The notes beneath the pieces were generated by a model. That model was not told where the DNA came from. It saw only the letters and a program-made list of their open reading frames with translations, and made no database searches. Both the position numbers and the translations under genes were made by a program. Source: JBBIII01 sp037446575 (GTDB lineage Bacteria > Bacteroidota > Ignavibacteria > UBA10030). From it: a stretch of DNA of 15,734 bases. Within the stretch, counting starts at the first letter, position 1. Each line of letters opens with the position of its first letter. Shown here one piece after another: positions 1 to 8,270 of this stretch. The DNA lies in the NCBI GenBank assembly GCA_037446575.1, contig JBBIII010000057.1:1-15734 (forward strand). The letters are read 5' to 3'.

Positions 1-164
1 AACACAATACGAAGTAACAATTAATATGTATGCTTATTTTCTGTTGTCTATTATTGCAAGAACTTTACTTGAATTCCGTTTTGCTGCTTGAAAATCATAA
101 AAAAAATGCTTTATTTAAGTTCAGTAAGCAGTTGATCGGAAAACTAAATCGAAGGAGCAATTTC

Positions 165-1136
165 ATGGAAGCATTAATCATTTTAGTTATATGTTGCGCA
201 GCGTTAATTCTTTTTGAATACCGTATTCGTCGTCCCGAAGTGATAGTATTATATGAATCAAGTGGAAAAATTGGTATTCGAAAAGGATCGTTATATGCGC
301 GGCATTTTAGTTTGCCCTTGAAACGCGCCTCTCAACCGATTCAAATCACCGTTGATGCTACGGTATCTGGAAATTTAGGAATACGAGTAAAACTGCTTGG
401 TTCAGTCGGTCCATCTACGGAATATATACAAGCGTTAATTCGAGTCGGGGGATGGCGTAGCGATGCTGTTATTCGAGCCGCTGAAGAAGTTCAGGCGCTT
501 ATACAAGGACTCGTGAAAGAATATTCTGAACGCCAAGAAATCAGCACAATTTCGTCTCAAGCGCTTTTAGACTACTTGATGTTGAAAAATTCAATAATAA
601 AAGAAAGATTTGGCGTTGAATTAATTTCTCTTGTCGTGCTGTCAATCGATCCAACTGATTCGCAAATTGCCGAGGCGCTTCGTCAACAAGAGCAGGCGCG
701 TATATTAGAAAAAACTGAACTGCTTAACAATGAGGCACGAATAGCCGCCGCAAAATCGAAACTAAAAGCAGATGAAGAAATTGCAAAGATGGAACATGAG
801 CTTGAAATGAAAAAAGCAGAATTGAAAGCAAAACAACAAGAAAAAGAGTCTGCATTTGCCAGCAAGCAATTACGAGAGGAATTAGAGCGAAATCGTATGC
901 GTTTAGCTTTTGAGCGAGAAGAACTTGAATTACTAAAAAACAATCCTGAATTGCTAATGCTTACGCCGCAAGCTGCGCGTTTAGCTGAAGCGAGTCAGAG
1001 CTTGAGAAACGCACGAACAGTTGTCTCTTTAACGCCGCAAGACCTTTCACGCGGCGCTGATTTGCTCGACATGTTTCAAGCTTTACTTGCAAAGATGATA
1101 GACACTAAACATACTCAGAAAGAAAAGAGCAAGTAA
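165..1136 (+). CDS. SPFH/Band-7 (stomatin/prohibitin-like) membrane-anchored protein
   Basis: This is a predicted 323-residue scaffold-type protein. Seen: one hydrophobic N-terminal segment (about residues 3-18) ending in a basic stretch (YRIRRPE), and a beta-rich region (about 25-80). After these comes the typical end of an SPFH domain, where VDATVSGNLGIRVKL leads into an amphipathic helix and a segment resembling the 'FGVELISLVVLSIDP' edge strand (about 146-162). A long charged coiled coil runs from about 165 to 270, rich in E, K, A and R. Family knowledge: SPFH proteins oligomerise at membranes and organise lipid or protein microdomains; a specific client cannot be read here. The open frame extends upstream to 30, but the ATG at 165 is preferred because an AAGGAG ribosome-binding site lies at 152-157 and the hydrophobic anchor begins right after it. 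The giant aminotransferase gene follows 46 nt downstream on the same strand, so co-transcription is plausible. Confidence 0.75.
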   Translation: MEALIILVICCAALILFEYRIRRPEVIVLYESSGKIGIRKGSLYARHFSLPLKRASQPIQITVDATVSGNLGIRVKLLGSVGPSTEYIQALIRVGGWRSDAVIRAAEEVQALIQGLVKEYSERQEISTISSQALLDYLMLKNSIIKERFGVELISLVVLSIDPTDSQIAEALRQQEQARILEKTELLNNEARIAAAKSKLKADEEIAKMEHELEMKKAELKAKQQEKESAFASKQLREELERNRMRLAFEREELELLKNNPELLMLTPQAARLAEASQSLRNARTVVSLTPQDLSRGADLLDMFQALLAKMIDTKHTQKEKSK

Positions 1137-1182
1137 TAAAACTTCTCTTAGATGTAATCACACACATTTCAATTGTAAAAAA

Positions 1183-4100
1183 ATGACATCCCAAAATGCG
1201 GGGTTATTAAACTTTTTTCGATTAAAACCTGTACGTACTGCGCGAGTTTCCGATATTAGCGAAACAACTGCGGCTTCGCCGGTGGCGGAAGACGAGCGGG
1301 TTAATTTTCATATCGGAAATCCATTACAGGATTCTAAGCTATCGTCCGCATTTTTGCGTATCGCGCTTGGCGTTGATGCGCAACAAGAAACATTGCACGA
1401 TGCCGCAAGCGATGCTATACTAGAATATCTCGGATGGGATGTATCGGAAAAACCGAGATTAGAATTTCTCATAAGCACAATTCAAAAAAGTAATCCTTAT
1501 ATGCCGCGTGGCGGATATGTGCGCAAAAATCCGCATGCACTAATCCGCGAATTCTGCAAGTGGTTAGAAAGCCAAGCAGAACCATTGCATTACGATACAG
1601 GCGAGCAGACGGGACGCAGAGAAATGATTCTGGCTTCTGGCGGCGTGCAGGAAGCCCTTCGCATTTTCTTATTTGTTATTTCCGAATATATGGAAAAAGC
1701 GCCGGTTCAGGTTTTTCTATATCGTTTCGAACTACTTGAAAAACTTAAATCAATAGCGAATGTTGCTATTGAAACTTTAGACAGTTCAGAAATTAATGCG
1801 CGAGAACAACTACAAGCATTTTGCGAGCAAAATAAAGATGTCCCGCTATTTTTAATTCTTGGTGAAATTCTTACCGAAGAAACGCGCCGAACATTACGCG
1901 CAATGAGTCTTAAATACCCAATCTTCTTTATAGAAATCAATAACGCGCCAAATCATCTTTCGCTTGCTCGCGAAGCAAAACTTGTGGAACGCGTAATTCG
2001 TTTTTTAACGCCGGCAATTTTTTCGGATCATTTAAAAAATGTATCTATCGTATTCATTGTTGGCAATTCAGACTTTTTAAATGTAATCGAGAATGTGCAT
2101 TTCAATTTAAAAGGAACACCATCTGCATCAGAGGTTGAACTACTAATTTATCTCCTTGAGCATGGAAAAAAATATCTTCAACCTCCGCAAGAAATCCAAA
2201 GAATTGAAATAAAACCATCGTATGAAGGATTAGAGTTTTCCAAAGCCGCTGAACTACGAATTCCTATTATTGCAGAATCTATCGAACAGAAATCGTCAAC
2301 CTTACTCGATTCTTTTGGGCAAAAAGTCGAACATTCTTTATCGCTTTACACTTCAAAAACATCTGAACTTACTAAGAAAATTCGCAATGTTTTGAAAAAC
2401 CAGCTTTATGATGAATTTGCCTCTTTAGATGCTCAGTCTATATTAGAAGAGTTTTTTTCGAATTTACACGATAGCGAGTGGATCGAGATTCTTCAAAAAA
2501 ATTTCTTAAGCGTTTTTGTTAAACACCAATCCCAGTATGATAGATCATCATGCATGGTCGTAAGCGGATCATCTCGCACAGCCTTAGGAATTTTAGGTTT
2601 CCATTGTGGAATCTATGAAGTAGTCATTCCAGATTTAAGCTGGTCTTATGAACAGTGTTTTCCTATTGTTCATGCCGTTCCACTAACATCAAATCTCGAA
2701 CTAAATGTCGATGCTATAAAAGTAAAAATAGAAGAACTATGTCGAAATGATGCAGAGTGGAAAAAAAGAGGCGCCTTGGTGCTAAATAATCCACATAATG
2801 CAACAGGACAAACTTTCAGCGAAGAAACAATTAAGACGCTTGTAAAATACTGTTTACAAAATAGCATAACAATTATTGATGATCTATCATACCAAAATGT
2901 TGTTGCCTCCCCCGAATTGCCAATTATAAAAACTGTTCGGCAAATTGAAATTGAATTAAGACAAGCAGGAATAATAACCGAAGAGCAATCTAAGAAGGTT
3001 GTAACTGTTCATTCGATGTCGAAAACTGATTGCTTGGCGGGCGCTCGTTTAGCAGTTATAGAAATAAGAGATGAAGAATTACACAAAATATTTCAAGAAT
3101 TTAATACACGAATTCAACCTAATATTAATGCTGTTCTTATTTGTTATTTATTTTATAGAAATAACTTGGATTCTGTGCGGGCGTATTGGAGATTGAGAAA
3201 TTCGTTGTTTTATGAGCGCGTCCAATCGTTGCTTAATGCGGCAAACCAATTGCCTGCAGAAAGAAACATTTTCAATATCGCAATTATTCCGCCAACCGGT
3301 AGCATGTATCCTCTTCTACGGATTGAATTGTTGCCATCGGGACTTTCTTTAGATTGGCTTGCATCGAATCTCGCGCGGCGAGGAATCGGAATGCTGCCGC
3401 TCGCTACGTTTGCGCGCTCTGAAGAGGGATACGAAACTGGAAGAACCACATTTCGTCTTACTCTTGGCGGAAAAGATGGAGCAGAAACGCTTCTTCTAAA
3501 AACTCGCTACGTTCTTATTCATTTAAATAGACTAATAAAAGACGAAGCTGCCCAATATAATAGAAAATATATTTCGTTACGATACATAAAAACCGATGCC
3601 ACAAAGGGGCAAGAACTTTCTAAATTATGGCAAGCAAACACACAAAAAATTATTCGGCATTTAGATAATAACGGCGCATATAATAATTTGTTAAAGCTTT
3701 TCCCGAAAGATATTAAGCTTGCGCGTCGGGAATTAATAGAACAATACATACCGTCTCGGTTAGAATTATTAGAAAAGCGTTTATTAGATCGGGCGCTTCT
3801 TCAAGAAGAATTAGTTGCACAAACAGCGGCTGATAACGGCAAGAAATTAGCCGAAAAGCTCGAGCGGGAATTTATGAAAGACTCGCTTGAAAGACGTATG
3901 CACCAATTCCGATTGCGAACGCATGATCGCACCGTCCATCCCACACAAATGTTTTCACTAAAGGCGGAAATTAAACTTGATGAATTAATTACTAAGTTTT
4001 TATACAATCATGAAATTTCTTCAAAACAAATTGAAGAAATCACTTATGAATTATTTGCTGAATACTTGGGCGTTAGCGTTCCTATATCATCGCGCGACGA

Positions 4101-6798
4101 AGCGGATGAAATTTTACTCGACCTTAATACAATTGTGCGAGGCGAAACATTTGCAGATCTATTTTCCGATTCTCAGATACACACATTGCTCTCATTTTGG
4201 AGCGATTGGGATGGAAGCAACAGACCATCGGGGCAAGGACATCGACTTGTTGCGACTGTTGTAATGGAAAATGTAAGTAAATTGGCGCAAATTTTTTCTC
4301 TTTTATATAAAGCAGACCCGGAAATTAAAATAGATCGCGAATTGGTGGCTGAATTAGAACGATTACCGCAACAAAGTAATCGCTTTACTCGGCTTTTGAA
4401 TGATATTACTTTATTAACACATCAACTTGAACGTCGGTATCGGGGTATTTTACCTTTTGCATTGACGTTAACACCGACTCAAAAATTAATAACAAAATGG
4501 CATCTTCGCAAAGATCCAATAAAAGCATTGTGGCAGCACAACGACAAGTTTGAACGAAAGATGCTAGAGCTTCGGACTCAACGGCGGCAGATGTTAGAAT
4601 TTTATTTCCGGCTCAATAAACGACTGCGCAAACAGCTAAACGCACTTATTCCCGAACTTATTGCAAATAGAACGTCCCGCGAATTGCTAAACGAATTAGT
4701 CGCATATAAAGATAAATTGCAACGGACAATTATTACGCCACGTATTCAGCAAGGAATGATTACAGCGCGCGATCAGTTTGCCGTTGATACAACAGTCTAT
4801 AATATTTTTGAAATCAACGCTATCAGCGGCAGTTACGGCAATCCGGGCATGGCGTTGGCGATGCAAATTAGTTTATCAACAGAACCAGAAGCATGCATTT
4901 TATTGGAGCGTAAATTACGTTCGCGATGGGAACAGACCCGTCGCGAATATTCAACAATAGAATTGCCAAAAATTTGGTTGATTCCCCTTTTCGAAGATAT
5001 AAACTCCGTGCATAAAATTGGTTCATATATTGAGCATGTTTGGAATTATGCCTCACAAAGCAGTCGAAGCGACCAGTCGATACAGGAGCGCTTTGCTGAA
5101 ATTATTTGCGAAGTGTTTATAGCCGGTTCAGATTTAAGTCAGCAAATCGGTCAGGCAGCCGCCGCTACAGCTTTTTTAAAAGCTAAATATGATCTTCAGG
5201 TTTGGTTAGCAAATCATGGAATAACTGAAGAAGTGCGTATCAAATTGGGAAGTGGAGAACCTATGCAACGGCAAGGCGGGTACTATTCGAATGTTGCCGG
5301 CAATCTTGCTTTTAATTTTTCTAATGAAAGCAAAAAACGATTTGAACAAAATTTACCGCCGGCAACAAGAAAAAGTGTTAATCATGCTGTAACGCCATTG
5401 CTTGGAATTTTCAAAGGCGGCGATTTAAGAACTTTTCAAAGCAACTTATCGGAACATTTAAGATTTCTTCCTGTACACGATTTTGTAGATTTGTTATATC
5501 ATGTAAAAGAATCACAGAATAATCATCGTAATGATCTTATTCGCGCAGCAGAAAGCATTGTTGAAACTAGATTGCAAAAGAAAAATAAAACAAGCCAAGA
5601 ATTAGAACGGCTTGCCGGCGGAACTACAAACCAATTCTATGATGATTTCTTAAAAGTATTAATTGAAAACTTCAGGCAAATTCTTTACGGAAGAGAAGAA
5701 GATGTTGTTGGAATTCATGCCATAAGTTATTTTATCGGACGTTCTATTCCACAATTGCGCGATCGACCTACAAGCAGACCAGTTGTCGGCGTTTCAGCGG
5801 AGCGTGGACAAAGAATTCTTGAGCGCATTGCTGAAACAATCCCATTTGCAAAGCATGGCAGTCTTTTGCGAGCCATCTCACATAACCAAGCGCAAACAGT
5901 CATATTAGGCATCAATCAATTGACTACCGGGCTCTTTCGTGCTCTTCAACGTTTTACCGAAAAAACACTCGCGCCCGCAGAGCAAGAATCAATGATTGCA
6001 GAACATATTTTTCCTCGTTTGCCAGTGTATGAAATTCTAAATACACTCCGTTTGTATCAAGACTATGCTGGTAAATATCTTAAGCAGATGGAGTCTGCTT
6101 TTCTTGCTGGTAATTCCGCATTTGTTATGATAAGAGAAGATTTAGACGCAATGCATCGGTACATTCCGTTATTGCAAAAAGAACTTGTACGCCAGCATGG
6201 ATTAAATGTTAACGATTTCTTTAATGACGGTGTTTTTCTTTCAAATCTTTTGCCAACTTTGCGTCCCGATTTAGCAGTGCTTTTACAGAAAAACCTGTTT
6301 AATACTTCGTATGAAGAATTAGTTAAAGGAATAAGCGGGGATGTTTCGTTAGAGTGGGAATTAGGAATAAAAAAACAGTTAAAAATACCATTAAAAATTT
6401 GTTATTGGCGCGAAAAAATTTGGGATATTATTGGCGAATCAGTTTATCAAAGAGTGCAAAGTTTTACCGAATTAGCGACTGCACTCTATGCATTCTCTTC
6501 TCATCGCTCTTTTGAATCGCCAAAAGGAGGCAGAGAACGCAAACTATCTCCGGCTCTTGCGGAGTTTTTCCGAACAGCGCATGCAGAAGATGAAATGCGA
6601 AATTTCCTTGTCGGTGCAATCGAATACTTAAGTTTATTCACAGAAGGAAATGTCGAAGCGCCTGTAAGCATAGTCCGGGCGATAAATGATGTTGAAAGAT
6701 TAGCTCAAATTGAAGAACATGCTCTTCCTATCCAAAAACAAAATGCTGTTCGTTTCTATGTTTTACAAATCGGCCGCTTGGCTGGCGAAAATGGCTGA
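1183..6798 (+). CDS. Giant multidomain protein: tandem aminotransferase-like domains plus PEP-carboxylase-like C-terminal half
   Basis: A single intact 1871-residue frame. Seen: residues 40-345 resemble a PLP aminotransferase that has lost its motifs. Residues about 370-790 hold a full fold-type-I aminotransferase with NNPHNATG (535-542), D567-x-x-Y570, S611-x-SK (K614, Schiff base), R622 (phosphate) and R758 (substrate carboxylate). Residues about 900-1871 are mostly helical with PEP carboxylase-like signatures: TVHPTQ (H919), WSDWDGSNRP (1006-1015), IPLFED (E1271), GSD (D1317), R1363-x-GG and a final Asn-Gly. No signal peptide or membrane segment is visible, so it should be cytoplasmic. Inferred role: PEP to oxaloacetate to aspartate in one polypeptide, or an aminotransferase governed by a carboxylase-like pseudoenzyme. 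The substrate of the aminotransferase is not established. The ATG has no clear Shine-Dalgarno, only an A-run; the next ATGs fall inside or beyond the first domain. The frame is uninterrupted, so an assembly fusion is unlikely. The aminotransferase call is firm and the carboxylase call moderate. Confidence 0.8.
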   Translation: MTSQNAGLLNFFRLKPVRTARVSDISETTAASPVAEDERVNFHIGNPLQDSKLSSAFLRIALGVDAQQETLHDAASDAILEYLGWDVSEKPRLEFLISTIQKSNPYMPRGGYVRKNPHALIREFCKWLESQAEPLHYDTGEQTGRREMILASGGVQEALRIFLFVISEYMEKAPVQVFLYRFELLEKLKSIANVAIETLDSSEINAREQLQAFCEQNKDVPLFLILGEILTEETRRTLRAMSLKYPIFFIEINNAPNHLSLAREAKLVERVIRFLTPAIFSDHLKNVSIVFIVGNSDFLNVIENVHFNLKGTPSASEVELLIYLLEHGKKYLQPPQEIQRIEIKPSYEGLEFSKAAELRIPIIAESIEQKSSTLLDSFGQKVEHSLSLYTSKTSELTKKIRNVLKNQLYDEFASLDAQSILEEFFSNLHDSEWIEILQKNFLSVFVKHQSQYDRSSCMVVSGSSRTALGILGFHCGIYEVVIPDLSWSYEQCFPIVHAVPLTSNLELNVDAIKVKIEELCRNDAEWKKRGALVLNNPHNATGQTFSEETIKTLVKYCLQNSITIIDDLSYQNVVASPELPIIKTVRQIEIELRQAGIITEEQSKKVVTVHSMSKTDCLAGARLAVIEIRDEELHKIFQEFNTRIQPNINAVLICYLFYRNNLDSVRAYWRLRNSLFYERVQSLLNAANQLPAERNIFNIAIIPPTGSMYPLLRIELLPSGLSLDWLASNLARRGIGMLPLATFARSEEGYETGRTTFRLTLGGKDGAETLLLKTRYVLIHLNRLIKDEAAQYNRKYISLRYIKTDATKGQELSKLWQANTQKIIRHLDNNGAYNNLLKLFPKDIKLARRELIEQYIPSRLELLEKRLLDRALLQEELVAQTAADNGKKLAEKLEREFMKDSLERRMHQFRLRTHDRTVHPTQMFSLKAEIKLDELITKFLYNHEISSKQIEEITYELFAEYLGVSVPISSRDEADEILLDLNTIVRGETFADLFSDSQIHTLLSFWSDWDGSNRPSGQGHRLVATVVMENVSKLAQIFSLLYKADPEIKIDRELVAELERLPQQSNRFTRLLNDITLLTHQLERRYRGILPFALTLTPTQKLITKWHLRKDPIKALWQHNDKFERKMLELRTQRRQMLEFYFRLNKRLRKQLNALIPELIANRTSRELLNELVAYKDKLQRTIITPRIQQGMITARDQFAVDTTVYNIFEINAISGSYGNPGMALAMQISLSTEPEACILLERKLRSRWEQTRREYSTIELPKIWLIPLFEDINSVHKIGSYIEHVWNYASQSSRSDQSIQERFAEIICEVFIAGSDLSQQIGQAAAATAFLKAKYDLQVWLANHGITEEVRIKLGSGEPMQRQGGYYSNVAGNLAFNFSNESKKRFEQNLPPATRKSVNHAVTPLLGIFKGGDLRTFQSNLSEHLRFLPVHDFVDLLYHVKESQNNHRNDLIRAAESIVETRLQKKNKTSQELERLAGGTTNQFYDDFLKVLIENFRQILYGREEDVVGIHAISYFIGRSIPQLRDRPTSRPVVGVSAERGQRILERIAETIPFAKHGSLLRAISHNQAQTVILGINQLTTGLFRALQRFTEKTLAPAEQESMIAEHIFPRLPVYEILNTLRLYQDYAGKYLKQMESAFLAGNSAFVMIREDLDAMHRYIPLLQKELVRQHGLNVNDFFNDGVFLSNLLPTLRPDLAVLLQKNLFNTSYEELVKGISGDVSLEWELGIKKQLKIPLKICYWREKIWDIIGESVYQRVQSFTELATALYAFSSHRSFESPKGGRERKLSPALAEFFRTAHAEDEMRNFLVGAIEYLSLFTEGNVEAPVSIVRAINDVERLAQIEEHALPIQKQNAVRFYVLQIGRLAGENG
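1300..2217 (+). other. Domain: degenerate aminotransferase-like region (residues about 40-345)
   Basis: Seen: HIGNP (43-47) resembles the N-terminal strand of class I/II aminotransferases, and YDTGEQTGRREMILASGGVQEAL (137-159) matches the usual Y-x-x-x-G-x-x-x-LR...SGGxQEAL entry to the large domain. Downstream, where NPxNPTG, DxxY and SxSK would be expected, the chain reads LILGEILTEET, FIEINNAPNHL and VFIVGNSDF (291-298), so the PLP-binding lysine, aspartate and asparagine are absent. I infer a non-catalytic copy. Because fold-type-I enzymes build active sites at a dimer interface, it may serve as an internal partner for the active copy that follows. The homology rests on local motif resemblance only. 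Confidence 0.5.
2290..3552 (+). other. Domain: canonical fold-type-I PLP aminotransferase (residues about 370-790)
   Basis: Seen in order: VVSGSSRTALGIL (459-471) as the cofactor phosphate loop, IPDLSWSYEQCFP as the 'P-x-Y' region, NNPHNATG (535-542), IIDDLSYQN with D567 and Y570, VTVHSMSK with K614, then AGARLAV with R622, GSMYPLLRI, and TFRLTLGG with R758. These are all the residues needed for PLP binding and dicarboxylate or amino-acid recognition in class I/II aminotransferases. The small-domain N-terminal segment before 450 is helical and unlike the usual start, perhaps because the preceding degenerate domain supplies part of the fold. Aspartate-type specificity is suggested by context only. 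Confidence 0.85.
3880..6795 (+). other. Domain: divergent phosphoenolpyruvate carboxylase-like region (residues about 900-1871)
   Basis: Seen: RTVHPTQ around H919 (compare TAHPTE with the essential His of bacterial PEP carboxylase), WSDWDGSNRP at 1006-1015 (compare SWMGGDRDGNP), IPLFED with E1271 (compare VPLFET, metal ligand), and AGSDLSQQIGQAAAATAFLKAKYDLQ starting near 1314 (compare YSDSAKDAGxxAAxW; metal ligand D1317). Also LGSGEPMQRQGG at 1355-1366 (compare HGRGGSIGRGG), RDRPTSRP at 1526-1533 (compare the GSRPAKR loop), and a last helix ending in AGENG (compare AGMRNTG). Order and several spacings match, for example 6 residues between S1357 and R1363, as between the two arginines of the enzyme. 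Against full activity: the lysine of SDSxKDAG is Q1320, the His of HGRGG is L1355 and its Arg is S1357. I infer a divergent, possibly non-carboxylating, homologue. Confidence 0.6.
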
Positions 6799-7051
6799 GA
6801 ATTATTAAGAAGACTACTAAGCTCACGAAGTGCCACTAAGTTCACGAAGTGCCACTAAGTTCACGAAGTGTCACTAAGGTCACGAAGTTATACCAAGTAA
6901 CGCAAAGAAGCACGAAAAACAGCTTTTCAATTGTTGAGCCGTTGTGCTCATAAAATAACTAATGTGTTAGGTATCTAAGTGATAAAAAACTCTGGTGTTA
7001 ATAGAAGAAGTATTGTTGGTATTCGCAGCAAGATTTTGTTTGTATTATAGA
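6799..7051. other. Intergenic gap between convergent genes
   Basis: This 253-nt gap separates the 3' ends of the giant gene and rodA. It holds the 19-nt tandem repeat and decaying repeat-like remnants (CAAGTAACGCAAAGAAGCACGAAA). A weak 5-bp hairpin (TGAGC/GCTCA, 6935-6950) has no proper T-run. No ORF or RNA gene is evident. Confidence 0.6.
6817..6888. repeat. 19-nt direct tandem repeat (minisatellite), about 3.8 copies
   Basis: Seen: units begin with CTAAG at 6817, 6836, 6855 and 6874. The consensus is CTAAGTTCACGAAGTGCCA, with single changes (GC, GT, GG after CTAA; GCC to GTC), and the last copy breaks off after CACGAAGT. Inside each unit CACTAAGTT and CACGAAGTG are themselves near-copies, so the array looks grown from a 9-10 nt element. 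It lies just after the stop of the giant gene, in the 253-nt gap between convergent genes. No spacers are present, so it is not a CRISPR array. Function unknown. Confidence 0.85.
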
Positions 7052-8269
7052 TTAGTACTCTTTTCGGTTTGCATAGAAATTCATAAGTAATCCAACCATT
7101 ATCATATTAGCTACAAGAGCGGATCCTCCATAACTTAAAAAAGGAAGCGGTATCCCGATTACAGGCATCAAGCCAACGGACATTCCTATATTTATAATTG
7201 TATGCGTTGCAAGAATTCCTGTTATGCCAATTGCAGAAATACTTCCAAATTTGTTTCTTGACATACTTGCTATTTTAAAACCATGTAAAAATAGTATAGT
7301 GAACAAAATCAAAACTAAAGAAGCTCCTAAAAATCCAAACTCTTCTCCGGGCACGCAGAAAATGAAATCAGTCCATTGTTCTGGAATATAATTAAGCTGA
7401 GTTTGTGTGCCCTTCATATAACCTTTGCCTATTAGACCTCCGGATCCAATTGCTATTTTTGATTGCACAACGTTATATCCGGCGCCAAGAGGGTCAGCTT
7501 CTGGATTTAAAAATGTAGTTATCCTTCTTTGCTGATAGGTTGGTAGGCGTTCGTATATTATTTGTACCGAAAGACCAATTGCTAAACTTATTCCAAATGC
7601 AACTGCCGCTGCAAACCGGTTTCGTCTGAAAAAATATAATAATCCTGCGCCAAAAGCAGCGAATAATATAAATTGTGTCGTCCCTAAAAGCGCGCCGATA
7701 GATACAATAATTGGCACTATAATCGCAATAAGAATAAAATTTGACGCTCCAGCCCAATATAGCAAAGGAAGAAGCGCAATAAAAAACACAATCGTTGTTC
7801 CAAGGTCGGGTTGTGCAAGTATAAGTATCATAGGAAAAGCAAAGATGCTTAATGCAATAATTAAGTGTTTCACTTGTGAAATATTGACATCGGTTTTTGA
7901 TATGTAAGATGCAAATGCTAATACTGCCGCAACTTTTGCAAGTTCAGATGGTTGAATACCTAAACCGCCTAATCCGAACCAGCTTCTCGAACCTTTAATA
8001 GTAGTTCCAACAAAAATAATAGCGATTAAAATAAGTATTGAAATAACGTAGAAAACAAATGCCAAACGATGTAATGTTTTAAGCGGAATAAATGCAGTTA
8101 TTAGCATAACTACAAATCCGATTGCCGCCCATATTGCTTGTCGATAGAAGATTGCCGCGTTATTTATATCGATTGTTGCACTATAAATTGAAAGAAGACC
8201 AATGAATACCAAAGCAATGCAAATTAAAAAAGACTTGGCGTCAAAATATTCTTTTATATATTGTAACAT
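7052..8269 (-). CDS. rodA: RodA, SEDS-family peptidoglycan glycosyltransferase
   Basis: RodA polymerises lipid II glycan strands for side-wall growth together with its transpeptidase partner PBP2. Seen: 405 residues with about ten hydrophobic membrane segments, GSRSWFGLGGLGIQPSELAK (the SEDS loop with the QPSE signature), AQPDLGTTIVF, GAGYNVVQSKIAIGSGGLIGKG, and EQWTDFIFCVPGEEFGF with D301 at the position of the SEDS catalytic aspartate. The C-terminal INIGMSVGLMPVIGIPLPFLSYGGS motif is intact. The ATG lies 1 nt after the mrdA stop (TAG-A-ATG), so translation is probably coupled. Length is normal for the family with a slightly long central part. The region downstream of the stop shows no convincing terminator. 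Identity is firm; RodA rather than FtsW is supported by the adjacent mrdA and mreD. Confidence 0.95.
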   Translation of the reverse strand: MLQYIKEYFDAKSFLICIALVFIGLLSIYSATIDINNAAIFYRQAIWAAIGFVVMLITAFIPLKTLHRLAFVFYVISILILIAIIFVGTTIKGSRSWFGLGGLGIQPSELAKVAAVLAFASYISKTDVNISQVKHLIIALSIFAFPMILILAQPDLGTTIVFFIALLPLLYWAGASNFILIAIIVPIIVSIGALLGTTQFILFAAFGAGLLYFFRRNRFAAAVAFGISLAIGLSVQIIYERLPTYQQRRITTFLNPEADPLGAGYNVVQSKIAIGSGGLIGKGYMKGTQTQLNYIPEQWTDFIFCVPGEEFGFLGASLVLILFTILFLHGFKIASMSRNKFGSISAIGITGILATHTIINIGMSVGLMPVIGIPLPFLSYGGSALVANMIMVGLLMNFYANRKEY

Positions 8270-8270
8270 T

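Noticed and set aside
30..164. 45-codon N-terminal extension of the SPFH gene
   Set aside because: The ATG at 165 has an AAGGAG ribosome-binding site at 152-157 and leads directly into the membrane anchor; the extension has no such site and does not resemble the family.
4010..4264. 84-codon + strand frame inside the giant gene
   Set aside because: Out-of-frame shadow overlapping the region that encodes the WSDWDGSNRP motif of the giant protein.
6817..6888. CRISPR-like repeat array
   Set aside because: The 19-nt units are directly adjacent with no unique spacers and are too short and variable.
6935..6950. Hairpin TGAGC/GCTCA as a terminator for the giant gene or rodA
   Set aside because: Only five base pairs and no adjacent T-run on either strand.
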